From an uncultured Collinsella sp. (lineage in GTDB: Bacteria; Actinomycetota; Coriobacteriia; Coriobacteriales; Coriobacteriaceae), in assembly GCA_900768435.1 (NCBI GenBank), contig CAAGCW010000006.1, positions 9,731 to 73,730 on the forward strand: a DNA stretch of 64,000 bases. Reading direction: 5' to 3'. Under the pieces are notes generated by a model. That model saw only the letters and a list, made by a program, of their open reading frames with translations, had not been told where the DNA came from and searched no databases. Shown here one piece after another: positions 43,032 through 51,831 of the stretch (position 1 is its first letter; each line of letters opens with the position of its first letter). A program made the translations under genes and the position numbers.

Positions 43032-45392
43032 GTGAAGCTCGATACACTCGAGATTGGAAAGGACGCCGTTGTCGCATCGGTGACATCCGATGATCAGGCG
43101 CTCCGACAGCATATTTTGGACATGGGCCTAACGCCGGGCACCGAAGTCACCATGATGAAATACGCCCCTATGGGAGATCCGCTCGAGATCCGTCTGCGTG
43201 GCTACGAGTTGACACTGCGCAAGGACGATGCCGCTCGCATCGAGCTTGTGGGTATTCACGACACCGATACGGGTCCGCGCGCTAACGCTGCAATCGGCAC
43301 GACGGAGCATCCGGCACTCGGCGAGGGGACGTATTCGCCCCGTGCGGCAAAAACGGCCGTGCCCGAGGACGCACCGCTGCACTTTGCCCTCGCCGGCAAC
43401 CAAAACTGCGGTAAGACCACGCTGTTCAACCAGCTTACGGGCTCCAACCAGCACGTCGGTAACTTTCCCGGCGTGACGGTCGACCGCAAGGACGGCACTA
43501 TCCGTAACCACCCCGAGGCGAGCGTTACCGACTTGCCCGGTATTTACTCGTTGTCGCCGTACACGGGCGAAGAAATCGTCAGCCGCCAATTCATCTTGGA
43601 CGAAGACCCCGACGCCATCATCGACATCATCGACGCCACCAACATCGAACGTAACCTGTACCTGACACTGCAGCTCATGGAGCTCGACCGCCCCATGGTC
43701 ATCGCGCTCAACATGATGGACGAGGTGACCGCCAATGGTGGTGCCGTAGACGTCAACCTGCTCGAGAGCCTGCTGGGCGTGCCTGTTGTTCCCATTAGCG
43801 CTGCCCGCAACGAGGGCATTGGCGAGTTGGTGGATCATGCCTTGCACGTGGCGCGGTTCCGCGAGCGCCCCGGTCGCCTGGACTTCTGCGCGCCCGATGG
43901 TCCAGACGGCGGCGCGCTGCATCGCTGCATCCACGGCATTGCCAACCTGATCGAGGACCATGCCGCGACGGCGCATATCCCGGTGCGTTTTGCGGCGACC
44001 AAGCTGGTTGAGGGCGACGAGCTGGTGACCGAGGCGCTTCATCTGGACCGTAACGAACTTGACGCCATCGAGCACATCATTACCCAGATGGAGGGTGAGG
44101 CCGGTACCGACCGTCTATCTGCACTGGCTGACATGCGCTTCGGCTTTATCGGCGACGTGTGTGGGCGCTGCGTCGTCAAGCCGCACGAGAGCCGCGAGCA
44201 CGTGCGTTCCGTCAAGATCGACCGCATCCTGACGGGTCGCTACACGGCCATTCCAGCGTTCCTGGTGATCATGGGTCTCGTCTTTTGGCTGACGTTTGGC
44301 GTGATCGGCGCGGCGTTGCAGGGACTTATGGAGGACGGCATCGCTGCCATCATCACCTCGGCCGATGCGGGCCTCAAGGCGTTCGGCACCAACGACGTGG
44401 TGCGCTCGCTGGCTGTCGACGGCGTGCTTACGGGCGTGGGCAGCGTGCTGACCTTCCTGCCGATTATCGTCGTGCTCTTTTTGTTCCTCTCCATTCTGGA
44501 AGACTCCGGCTACATGGCGCGCGTGGCCTTTGTCATGGATAAAGTGCTGCGTCGCTTTGGCCTGTCGGGCCGCAGCTTCGTGCCTATGCTCGTCGGTTTT
44601 GGCTGCACCGTGCCGGCTATCATGTCGACCCGTACGCTCCCATCCGAGCACGACCGCAAGATGACGGTCATGCTCACGCCGTTCATGAGCTGTTCGGCCA
44701 AGTTGCCGGTCTACGGTCTGCTGTGCGGGGCGTTTTTCCCGCAGGCGACAGTTCCCGCCATGGTCTCGCTCTATCTGATTGGCATTGCGGTCGGTTGCAT
44801 CGCGGCTTTGGTGCTCAACCGCACGGCATTTAAGGGCGACCCGGTACCGTTTATCATGGAGCTCCCCAATTACCGTCTGCCGAGCGCCAAGACGACGGTG
44901 ATGCTGGCATGGGATAAGGCCAAAGACTTTATTACCAAGGCCTTTACCATTATCTTTGCCGCTACGGTGGTCATCTGGTTCCTGCAGACGTTCGACATTC
45001 GCTTTAATGTGGTCGCCGATCAGTCGCAGAGCCTACTTGCCGGTCTGGGCAGCATTATCGCGCCGGCGCTGGCGCCGCTTGGCTTTGGCGACTGGCGTGC
45101 ATCCACGGCGCTCGTCACCGGACTTATCGCCAAGGAGAGCGTCATCTCGACCCTCACCGTACTTTTGGGTGCAACGTCACCCGCGGCGCTGTCGACCATG
45201 TTTTCGCCGTTTACCGCTTACGTGTTCCTGGTCTTTACGCTGCTGTACCCGCCCTGCGTGGCGGCCATCGGTGCCGTCAAGAGCGAGCTGGGTGCGCGCT
45301 ATGCCGTTGCCGTGTTCGCGTTTCAGGTGACGGTCGCCTGGATCGTGGCGTTTGTCGTGCATTCGGCGGGCATATTGTTGGGGTTGGCTTAG
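43032..45392 (+). CDS. feoB: FeoA-FeoB fusion ferrous iron transporter
   Basis: This is a 786-residue protein joining a FeoA SH3-like domain (residues 1-75: LRQHILDMGLTPGTEV) to FeoB. The G domain has GNQNCGKTT (about 123-131), the G2 Thr region, DLPG (about 168-171) and NMMD (about 227-230). A helical GDI domain follows, then the membrane part from about 405 with two Gate repeats and the central FeoB_C region (GFGCTVPAIMSTR, CSAKLPVYG). It imports Fe2+ under low oxygen. The start is GTG with AAAGGATG at 5 nt. No separate feoA or feoC is seen. Confidence 0.95.
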   Translation: MKLDTLEIGKDAVVASVTSDDQALRQHILDMGLTPGTEVTMMKYAPMGDPLEIRLRGYELTLRKDDAARIELVGIHDTDTGPRANAAIGTTEHPALGEGTYSPRAAKTAVPEDAPLHFALAGNQNCGKTTLFNQLTGSNQHVGNFPGVTVDRKDGTIRNHPEASVTDLPGIYSLSPYTGEEIVSRQFILDEDPDAIIDIIDATNIERNLYLTLQLMELDRPMVIALNMMDEVTANGGAVDVNLLESLLGVPVVPISAARNEGIGELVDHALHVARFRERPGRLDFCAPDGPDGGALHRCIHGIANLIEDHAATAHIPVRFAATKLVEGDELVTEALHLDRNELDAIEHIITQMEGEAGTDRLSALADMRFGFIGDVCGRCVVKPHESREHVRSVKIDRILTGRYTAIPAFLVIMGLVFWLTFGVIGAALQGLMEDGIAAIITSADAGLKAFGTNDVVRSLAVDGVLTGVGSVLTFLPIIVVLFLFLSILEDSGYMARVAFVMDKVLRRFGLSGRSFVPMLVGFGCTVPAIMSTRTLPSEHDRKMTVMLTPFMSCSAKLPVYGLLCGAFFPQATVPAMVSLYLIGIAVGCIAALVLNRTAFKGDPVPFIMELPNYRLPSAKTTVMLAWDKAKDFITKAFTIIFAATVVIWFLQTFDIRFNVVADQSQSLLAGLGSIIAPALAPLGFGDWRASTALVTGLIAKESVISTLTVLLGATSPAALSTMFSPFTAYVFLVFTLLYPPCVAAIGAVKSELGARYAVAVFAFQVTVAWIVAFVVHSAGILLGLA

Positions 45393-45433
45393 CTATTTAT
45401 TGACGGCGCAACCCCTGTGTATTGAGTTGATTG

Positions 45434-45472
45434 CGGTCCCGCATCTGTACTGACGGATGCGGGGCCGTTGCT
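45434..45472 (+). terminator. Terminator of feoB
   Basis: CGGTCCCGCATC and GATGCGGGGCCG arms (45434-45445, 45456-45467), followed by TTGCT. It overlaps the promoter of the next gene. Confidence 0.75.
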
Positions 45473-45479
45473 ATATAAT
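45450..45479 (+). promoter_or_regulatory. Promoter of the MFS gene
   Basis: CTGACG (45450-45455) and a perfect TATAAT (45474-45479) with 18 bp between, 36 bp before the start codon. Confidence 0.6.
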
Positions 45480-45515
45480 CGCCCACCGCCCAAGACAATC
45501 GGAGAGGTTTCCTAC

Positions 45516-46712
45516 ATGACCCAGGCAAGACAAGATGGCATCTCGCTCAAGCAGTGGCTCCCGCTTATCGGGCTCGCCTGCTGTTCGTTCGTGTTCAACA
45601 CATCAGAGTTCATGCCCATCGGCCTTCTGACTGATATCGCCGCGTCGTTCTCGCTCACCGAGGCCCAGGCAGGCATCATGATTTCGGTCTATGCCTGGGG
45701 CGTCATGCTGCTGTCGCTGCCGCTTATGGTGTTTGCCTCGCGCTTTGAGTTCAAGCGGATGCTGTTGGGCGTTTTGGCCGTGTTTTCGCTCGGCCAGTTC
45801 CTGTCCGCTGTGGCGCCCACCTATCCTATTTTGGTTTGCGCGCGTCTGGTGGTCGCCTGCGCGCATGCCGTGTTCTGGTCAGTCGCTTCAATCATGGCCT
45901 CGCGCCTGGTCGACAGTCGCCACGGGGCGCTCGCCATCAGCATAATCGCCACGGGCTCGTCCATCGCGCAGATCTTTGGCCTGCCGATCGGCCGCGCCAT
46001 CGGACTAGCTGTGGGCTGGCGCATGACGTTTGCCGTGGTCGGTGCCTTCTCTGCCGCCGCGGTGGTGTACCAGGCCGCGGTGTTCCCGGTCATGCCGGCG
46101 GGCGAGCGCTTTACCGTCAAACAGCTGCCCGAGCTGCTCAAGAACCCGTTCCTCATCGCGCTCTACGCGGTCACGGTCTTTATGGCGACCGGCTACTACG
46201 CGGGTTACAGCTATATCGAGCCCTTCCTGGCGCAGGTCGCCCATGTCGACGCAAGCGCCATCACCATGACGCTGACGGCGTTTGGCTGCTCCGGTCTGCT
46301 CGGAAGCTGGCTGTTCGGCCGACTGTTCGATGGCCATCGCTTTCCGTTCTTGGCTATCACACTCTCCGGCGTGCCGGTGGCTCTGCTGCTCATGGGTCCG
46401 GTTGCACCGTCGCTCGTCGCCGTTCTCGCTGTTTGCGCGCTATGGGGCTGCTGCTCCACGGCCTTTAACGTGGCGTTTCAGGCCGAGCTCATCAAGTACA
46501 CGCCGGCGGATTCGTCGGCCGTCGCCATGTCGATCTTCTCGGGCCTGTTTAACCTCGGCATCGGCACGGGCACCGCGATCGGCGGCGCCGTGGTTTCGGG
46601 TCCCGGTATCTCCTGGATTGGCTTCGCGGGCGGGGCGATTACCGTCGTGGGCGTCATCCTCGCCATTACGGTGCTGTTCCCGGCCATACGCCGCGCAAAG
46701 CCCGTCGCCTAA
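45516..46712 (+). CDS. MFS transporter (DHA1-type drug/sugar efflux)
   Basis: This is a 398-residue protein with twelve hydrophobic segments. The first reads LPLIGLACCSFVFNTSEFMPIG, the motif of AraJ/YdhP/SotB-like efflux permeases. The motif-A loop (FASRFEFKRMLLG) and the motif-C region of helix 5 (GSSIAQIFGLPIGRAIG) are visible. Probably a proton-driven exporter of sugars or drugs. The ATG at 45516 follows GGAGAGG at about 8 nt. Confidence 0.85.
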   Translation: MTQARQDGISLKQWLPLIGLACCSFVFNTSEFMPIGLLTDIAASFSLTEAQAGIMISVYAWGVMLLSLPLMVFASRFEFKRMLLGVLAVFSLGQFLSAVAPTYPILVCARLVVACAHAVFWSVASIMASRLVDSRHGALAISIIATGSSIAQIFGLPIGRAIGLAVGWRMTFAVVGAFSAAAVVYQAAVFPVMPAGERFTVKQLPELLKNPFLIALYAVTVFMATGYYAGYSYIEPFLAQVAHVDASAITMTLTAFGCSGLLGSWLFGRLFDGHRFPFLAITLSGVPVALLLMGPVAPSLVAVLAVCALWGCCSTAFNVAFQAELIKYTPADSSAVAMSIFSGLFNLGIGTGTAIGGAVVSGPGISWIGFAGGAITVVGVILAITVLFPAIRRAKPVA

Positions 46713-46727
46713 TCACGTTCCCTCATC

Positions 46728-46794
46728 AGTTGCGGTGGAATAGAGACTGTTTGCCCGGTTTATTGGTCTCAACAGTCCCTATTTCACTGCAACT
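46728..46794. repeat. Dispersed 67-bp palindrome, copy 2
   Basis: Arms AGTTGCGGTGGAATAGAGACT and AGTCCCTATTTCACTGCAACT enclose a loop sharing CAACAGTCC with copy 1 at 2734-2800. It follows the MFS gene. Confidence 0.8.
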
Positions 46795-46866
46795 TATTTT
46801 GGGGGAGGGGATGCGCGGCGGGCATACAATGGATGGCGTTGCGTGAAAGATTGCCGGGAGGCTGCT

Positions 46867-48243
46867 ATGTGGGCATACGAGACGACGTTCTACCAGATCT
46901 ATCCGCTGGGCTTTTGTGGAGCTCCGCGCGAAAACGCCGCGCCCGTTGCCGAGGATGAGCTCGCCCAGGCTGCCAACGCTGCGCCCAACCCCGATGCGCC
47001 CATCATGAAGATCGCCCAATGGGCCGACTACCTGCAAAAACTCGGTATTGGCGCTGTGCTGATCAACCCGCCGCTCGAGTCTGATAGCCACGGCTACGAT
47101 ACGCGCAGCCTGCGCCATATCGACCGCCGCCTGGGCGGGGATGCCGATTTTGCCGCTGTATGCGAGACGCTGCACGCCCATGGCATTCGCGTGGTGCTCG
47201 ATGCCGTCTTTAACCATGTGGGCCGCGGTTTCTGGGCCTTCCGCGATGTTCAGGAGCGCAAGTGGGACTCGCCCTACAAGGACTGGTTTCACATTAGCTT
47301 TGACGGCGACTCCTGCTATGGCGACGGCTTTTGGTACGAGGGCTGGGAAGGCCATTTTGAGCTTGTGAAGCTCAACTTGCAAAACCCCGCCGTGGTCGAT
47401 TACCTGCTTGAGTCCGTGCGTCGCTGGGCCGAGGGCTTTGGCATCGACGGCCTGCGCTTGGACGTCGCCTATATGCTCGATCGCGATTTTATGCGCCGCC
47501 TGCATACTTTTACCCGTGAGCTCAAGCCCGACTTTGTGCTGATTGGTGAGACGCTCCACGGCGACTACAACCAGATCGTCAATGACGAGATGCTTGACTC
47601 CTGCACCAACTACGAGTGCTACAAGGGCCTGTACTCCAGCTTTAACTCGGTCAACATGTTCGAGATCGCCCACTCGCTGCATCGCCAGTTTGGCGGTGAC
47701 CCGTGGTGCATTTATCGCGGCAAGCATTTGCTGTCGTTTGTCGACAACCACGATGTGCCGCGCCTGGCGAGCATCCTTACCGACAAGTCCTGTCTGCGCC
47801 CCGCTTATGGCATGCTCTTTGGCATGCCGGGCATTCCGTGCGTCTACTATGGCAGCGAGTGGGGGATTCCTGGCGAAAAGGGCGGCCCCGATGGTGACTG
47901 GGCGCTGCGACCTGCGCTCGATGAGCCTGCGCCCAACGAGCTGACGGCCTTCATCAAGCAGCTCGCGCACCTGCGCTCGGCAGACGACGCGGCGGCCCGT
48001 GCCCTCAACTATGGTGCCTATCGCAACGTGGTGATCCAGAACAAGCAGCTGCTGTTCGAGCGCGCCTACGACGATGCGACGGTGCTCGTGGCGGTCAATG
48101 CCGTGAACGAGCCCTATACCTTTGGAGCCGGCGAACTCAACGGCTCCTTCGTCGACCTGCTTGCCGACGATGCACCCACGGTCGAGCTGCCGGGCTCCCT
48201 TGAACTTGCGCCCTATGAGGTGCGTTATCTGCTGAGAGCCTAG
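46867..48243 (+). CDS. GH13 alpha-amylase-family glycosidase
   Basis: This is a 458-residue cytosolic protein. The four conserved GH13 regions are present: DAVFNHVG (about 113-120), GLRLDVAY with the nucleophile Asp (about 196-203), IGETLHGD with the acid/base Glu (about 226-233) and FVDNHDV with the third Asp (about 291-297). A short C-terminal beta domain ends near 458. Without a signal peptide it probably acts on imported maltodextrins, as a maltodextrin glucosidase or neopullulanase. GGGAGG lies 5 nt before the ATG. Confidence 0.88.
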   Translation: MWAYETTFYQIYPLGFCGAPRENAAPVAEDELAQAANAAPNPDAPIMKIAQWADYLQKLGIGAVLINPPLESDSHGYDTRSLRHIDRRLGGDADFAAVCETLHAHGIRVVLDAVFNHVGRGFWAFRDVQERKWDSPYKDWFHISFDGDSCYGDGFWYEGWEGHFELVKLNLQNPAVVDYLLESVRRWAEGFGIDGLRLDVAYMLDRDFMRRLHTFTRELKPDFVLIGETLHGDYNQIVNDEMLDSCTNYECYKGLYSSFNSVNMFEIAHSLHRQFGGDPWCIYRGKHLLSFVDNHDVPRLASILTDKSCLRPAYGMLFGMPGIPCVYYGSEWGIPGEKGGPDGDWALRPALDEPAPNELTAFIKQLAHLRSADDAAARALNYGAYRNVVIQNKQLLFERAYDDATVLVAVNAVNEPYTFGAGELNGSFVDLLADDAPTVELPGSLELAPYEVRYLLRA

Positions 48244-48246
48244 CCC

Positions 48247-48810
48247 ATGCCTGTGTCTGACGAGGGCTATCAACATATTGAGCATGGGTTTGAGCCCGTG
48301 TTCGACCGGCGCTCGCGCGTTTTGGTGCTGGGGTCGTTTCCCTCGGTGCTCTCGCGTGCCAATGCCTTTTATTACGGTAACCCTCAGAATCGCTTTTGGC
48401 GTGTGATGGCCGCATGCCTCGGTGTGCCCGTGCCGCCCAACGAGGGAGACTCTTTGGCGAGCGGCGAGCCCGCGACGCTCGACGCCTCGGTTGCTGCCAA
48501 GCGGGCTATGCTGCTCAACGGCGGTGTGGCCCTGTGGGACGTGATCGAGAGCTGTGACATCAAGGGCTCAAGCGACGCGAGCATTCGCAACGTTGTGCCG
48601 GCGCATATCGAGCGCATTACCGATGTCACGCCGATTGAGGTCGTTATCTGCAACGGCGGCGCGGCCGGGCGGCTCTACAAACGCTATCTACAAGAGCGGA
48701 CGGGGCTACCCGCCATCGTGCTGCCGTCGACGAGTCCTGCCAACGCGGCGTGGCGTTTGGAGCGGCTTGTCGAGCGTTGGAGTGAAGCCGTTGACTGGGC
48801 AGCTTATTAA
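48247..48810 (+). CDS. DNA-deoxyinosine glycosylase (UDG superfamily)
   Basis: This is a 187-residue protein of the uracil-DNA glycosylase superfamily, family 6 (HDG) type, which excises hypoxanthine (and in some members uracil) from DNA. Motif 1 is VLGSFPSVLSR (about 27-37) and the substrate pocket segment is YYGNPQNRFWRVM (about 41-53). A later block reads LWDVIESCDIKGSSDASI, and the final motif 2 region is LPSTSPANA (about 158-166). It begins 3 nt after the GH13 stop and is likely cotranscribed. Confidence 0.85.
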   Translation: MPVSDEGYQHIEHGFEPVFDRRSRVLVLGSFPSVLSRANAFYYGNPQNRFWRVMAACLGVPVPPNEGDSLASGEPATLDASVAAKRAMLLNGGVALWDVIESCDIKGSSDASIRNVVPAHIERITDVTPIEVVICNGGAAGRLYKRYLQERTGLPAIVLPSTSPANAAWRLERLVERWSEAVDWAAY

Positions 48811-48811
48811 T

Positions 48812-49474
48812 TTAGATTATTGATTGAGTGCGGGCGCCGAGGTGTTTCAGAACGCCTCGCCAGATCGGCGCGGGCACGGCTGGCTCGGCGCAAACCATGC
48901 CGTCGGCGTCGACGTTGGCGGCATTGCCGCCGCCAAGTCGCTGTGCATGCTCGACGGAGCAGCCCATGCGCACGGCGCCCACGAGCTTGTCCATGGCCTC
49001 CGAAAACGGTCGCCGCAAGAGTCCCATGCGCGGGGAGCGACGAAGCGCCGCAATGCCGCTGCCGGCGCAGATGGCAACGCCGCCACACCACAATTGGTCA
49101 TGGCGCTCACATGCCTTGTGCAGGCGAACGGCGGTCCCACGCGCCTGCTCAGTGCCCTCTTGTGCGGCTCGAATCGCGGCATAGACGCGCGTTCCCGTAC
49201 CGCCAAAGCGCTCAAGCGCCTGCTCGATAGCAGTCAACGTCTCATCGTCAGCCACATCTTCAATGGCCAGCACGATGCCATCGGCAACGCTGCCGGCGTC
49301 ATTTGCCTTCAAGTCGACCGGGCGGGGGAGTGCGGTGCCGGAAAGTTGAGCATAGGCGGCGATGGCATCCTGCAGGTCCCAGAGCAAAAAATCAAGATCG
49401 GCGCTATTGGGAATACTGATATACGCAATGGTGTGCAGTGTTTTTGGTAAGTCGCCGCGCGCGGTCGTCTCCAT
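48812..49474 (-). CDS. Hypothetical protein, flavodoxin-like reductase possible
   Basis: This is a 220-residue protein not firmly recognised. The N-terminal half is acidic and helical (LDFLLWDLQDAIAAYAQL, IVLAIEDVADDETLTAIEQAL). The middle has LWCGGVAICAGSGIAALRRSPRMGLLRRPFSEAMDKLVGAVR-type sequence, resembling the tail of flavodoxin-like reductases (GGVAI, G-rich, then a helix). No complete FMN loop is visible. It is convergent with the glycosylase gene and divergent from the aminotransferase gene. Function is unknown. Confidence 0.6.
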   Translation of the reverse strand: METTARGDLPKTLHTIAYISIPNSADLDFLLWDLQDAIAAYAQLSGTALPRPVDLKANDAGSVADGIVLAIEDVADDETLTAIEQALERFGGTGTRVYAAIRAAQEGTEQARGTAVRLHKACERHDQLWCGGVAICAGSGIAALRRSPRMGLLRRPFSEAMDKLVGAVRMGCSVEHAQRLGGGNAANVDADGMVCAEPAVPAPIWRGVLKHLGARTQSII

Positions 49475-49567
49475 GCCATCTCCTTTCCGGCTCGTTTCCG
49501 TTTAGGTTACACCGTCTGGTGGCGCCCCGCCGCGCTATCCTAGTGCAACCCTTATGAAAGGAACGCC

Positions 49568-50704
49568 ATGCGTCTGCCCATGAATACCTCGCTTGCCATG
49601 CTCAAGCCCTCCGGTATCCGCCGGATTAACGCGCTCGCCGCCCGGCATCCGGGGTGTATCGCGCTCGCGCTCGGCGAGCCCGATTTTCCCACGCCCGATG
49701 TGATTAGCGCCGAGGTGACCGCCGCGCTGGACCGCGGTGACACGCACTATCCGCCCAACAACGGTCGCCCCGCCCTGCGTGATGCACTGTCCAAATATAT
49801 GGATGACGCGGGCCTGGCGTTTTCCGCCGATGAGGTCATCCTGACCGACGGCGCGACCGAGGCACTGTCGGCAACATTTATGGCTATGCTCAACCCCGGC
49901 GACGAGGTCATTATCCCCACGCCCGCCTTTGGCCTGTACGAGAGCATCGTCGTGGCCAACCACGCCAAGGCGGTCTTCTTGGATACGGAGCCTGCGCAAT
50001 TCCAGATTGACGAGGACGCGCTTAGCGCCTGTGTGACCCCGGCGACCAAGGCCATCGTCATCTGCTCGCCCAACAATCCCACGGGTTGCATCCTCGACAC
50101 GGCATCGCTCGACGCCGTGGCGCGCGTGGCAGAGCAGGCGGGCATCTACGTAGTCTGCGACGACGTATACAACCGCCTCGTCTATGTGGACGGCTACGAG
50201 CGCTTCGCCCAGCGACACCCGGAGCTGCGCGAGCAGACGGTCGTCATCGAGAGCTTCTCCAAGCCCTGGGCCATGACCGGCTGGCGCTTGGGTTGGCTCG
50301 CCGCCGCAGCCCCCGTCATCGCCGAGATCGCAAAGGCTCACCAATACCTGGTATCGAGCGCCGTCTCCTTCGAGATGGACGCCGCAGCCCGAGCCCTCAC
50401 CGTCGACCCAACCCCCATGCTCAAAGTCTACCGAGCCCGCCGCGAGTGCGTACTCGCAGCCTTAGACGCCATGGGCCTGGACGTCGTGGAGCCCGCAGGA
50501 GCCTTCTACACTTTCCCGAGCATCAAACAATTCGGCCTAACAAGCGAAGACTTCTGCATCAAAGCCATCAAAGAGGCCAACGTAGCCCTAGTCCCTGGAA
50601 ACTGCTTCGGCACCGAAGGCCACATCCGTCTCAGCTATTGCGTTTCCGACCAAGATTTGGACGAAGGCCTAAATCGCCTGTCCACCTTCGTTTCAACCTT
50701 GTAG
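49568..50704 (+). CDS. Class I/II pyridoxal-phosphate aminotransferase
   Basis: This is a 378-residue fold-type I aminotransferase of the aspartate/aromatic group. Visible are the substrate segment LGEPDFPTPDVI (about 35-46), the PLP site block SPNNPTG (about 164-170), CDDVYNRLVY (about 197-206) and the Schiff-base Lys in SFSKPWAMTGWRLG (about 229-242), and a late Arg in HIRLSYC. The substrate cannot be decided between aspartate, alanine and aromatic amino acids. GAAAGGAA lies 5 nt before the ATG. From about 50340 on, codon use shifts to more A-ending codons. Confidence 0.88.
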   Translation: MRLPMNTSLAMLKPSGIRRINALAARHPGCIALALGEPDFPTPDVISAEVTAALDRGDTHYPPNNGRPALRDALSKYMDDAGLAFSADEVILTDGATEALSATFMAMLNPGDEVIIPTPAFGLYESIVVANHAKAVFLDTEPAQFQIDEDALSACVTPATKAIVICSPNNPTGCILDTASLDAVARVAEQAGIYVVCDDVYNRLVYVDGYERFAQRHPELREQTVVIESFSKPWAMTGWRLGWLAAAAPVIAEIAKAHQYLVSSAVSFEMDAAARALTVDPTPMLKVYRARRECVLAALDAMGLDVVEPAGAFYTFPSIKQFGLTSEDFCIKAIKEANVALVPGNCFGTEGHIRLSYCVSDQDLDEGLNRLSTFVSTL

Positions 50705-50764
50705 CCCAACGAGATCCAAACCATCAGCCCACCGACATAAGGGTTATGCGTGGGGCGCGTCGCT

Positions 50765-50965
50765 CAACGGGCGCGAGGATTCGCAGCAAAGTTACCGCAG
50801 CTCCGGTCCGAGGGGCCGGGTTGAGATTTTCGTAGATTCCGCACGAGCCGAAGGCCACTTAATGTGGCCTTCGTGCGAGCCAGGACTTGACCGAGCGAAA
50901 ATCTCAACCCGGCCCCTCGGACCGGAGCGTATGCAGGGTTTGTGTACGAATCCTCGCGCCCGTTG
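50765..50965. repeat. 201-bp nested palindrome, structured element copy A
   Basis: Outer 19-bp arms (50765-50783, 50947-50965) and inner 33-bp arms (50800-50832, 50896-50928) are both perfect. The core carries a hairpin at 50850-50872 closed by TTAA and the segments TTCCGCACG and AGGACT. The same core plan recurs at 63912-64000 with different but compensating stems. The right outer arm contains the -35 hexamer of the rplJ promoter. Confidence 0.85.
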
Positions 50966-50991
50966 ACCGACGCCGGGGTCCCCGCCATAAT
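50963..50991 (+). promoter_or_regulatory. Promoter of rplJL
   Basis: TTGACC (50963-50968) and CATAAT (50986-50991) with 17 bp between, followed by the L10 leader. Its first bases lie in the arm of the large palindrome. Confidence 0.7.
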
Positions 50992-51019
50992 ACTTTCGGT
51001 TCACGCACGAATCCGCTGC

Positions 51020-51090
51020 CAGAGACAGCCGGTGCAAACGGGCATCGCCCGCGAGCTTAATGGGATATCCCGCCAGCCGAGGTGGTCGAG
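51020..51090 (+). ncRNA. Ribosomal protein L10 leader
   Basis: The leader has the conserved blocks AGACAGCCGGTG, then TTAATGGG, then CCGCCAGCCGAGGTGG, which form the L10(L12)4 binding structure known before rplJ in many bacteria. Excess L10-L12 complex binds it and lowers expression. A terminator follows at 51107. Confidence 0.8.
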
Positions 51091-51106
51091 TAGATATGTC
51101 TTCTCG

Positions 51107-51143
51107 CCCCCGTCGCTCATGCAGCGCGGGGGCTTTCTTTTTG
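51107..51143 (+). terminator. Attenuator terminator in the rplJ leader
   Basis: GCCCCCG-T-CGCT pairs with AGCG-CGGGGGC and is followed by TTTCTTTTT, 65 nt before rplJ. Together with the L10 leader it suggests feedback by transcription attenuation. Confidence 0.85.
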
Positions 51144-51207
51144 GACATGCCCCCGTCACGTCCTTGTGGCGGACCGTGCCCGGAAAGAATTCGAGGAGGT
51201 GTAATTT

Positions 51208-51729
51208 ATGCCCCAGCAGTACAAAATCGACAAGGTTGCAGAGATCGAGTCCCGTATCGCCGAGAACGCCGGTCTGTTTGTCGTCAACTACAACGGTCTG
51301 ACGGTTAAGCAGGCTCAGGAGCTGCGTCATCAGCTTCGCGAGTGCGGCGCCGAGATGAAGGTCTACAAGAACAACCTGGTCAAGATCGCTCTCAAGAACC
51401 AGGAGCAGCCCGAGATCGACGAGATCCTCGCCGGCCCCGTCGCTTATGTGTTCTACGAGACCGAGCCGGTCGAGGCCGCTAAGGCCCTTAAGGACTTCTC
51501 CGCTAAGTCCAAGGGCGTCCTTGAGATCAAGGGCGGTATCTCCGACGGCAAGGCCGTTTCCGCTGATGACGTTAAGGCTATCGCCGAGCTGCCCACCAAG
51601 GATCAGCTTCTCGGCCAGATCGCCGGCCTCATCTCCGGTTTCGCTCGCGACATCGCTGTCTGCGTCAACGGCGTTTCCTCTGGTCTCGCTCGTTCGATCC
51701 AGCAGGTCTCCGAGCAGAAGGCAGCCTAG
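51208..51729 (+). CDS. rplJ: Large ribosomal subunit protein uL10
   Basis: This is a 173-residue stalk base protein. The N-terminal rRNA-binding domain (YKIDKVAEIESRIAENAGLF, GLTVKQAQELRHQLRECG, VYKNNL) precedes the C-terminal helix that holds L7/L12 dimers. GAGGAGGTG lies 6 nt before the ATG. It is followed 100 nt later by rplL. Confidence 0.96.
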   Translation: MPQQYKIDKVAEIESRIAENAGLFVVNYNGLTVKQAQELRHQLRECGAEMKVYKNNLVKIALKNQEQPEIDEILAGPVAYVFYETEPVEAAKALKDFSAKSKGVLEIKGGISDGKAVSADDVKAIAELPTKDQLLGQIAGLISGFARDIAVCVNGVSSGLARSIQQVSEQKAA

Positions 51730-51831
51730 TTGCTGTTTTCACCCGCGGCGGCAACGCCGCACCCCTGGCGCATTCGCGCCGTGTTTTAACTGATCTCCGT
51801 GCATTCGCACGGAAACCGAAAGGACTTAGAA

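Noticed and set aside
46726..48285. A 519-codon minus-strand frame opposite the GH13 gene
   Set aside because: Antisense to a GH13 protein with all four catalytic regions.
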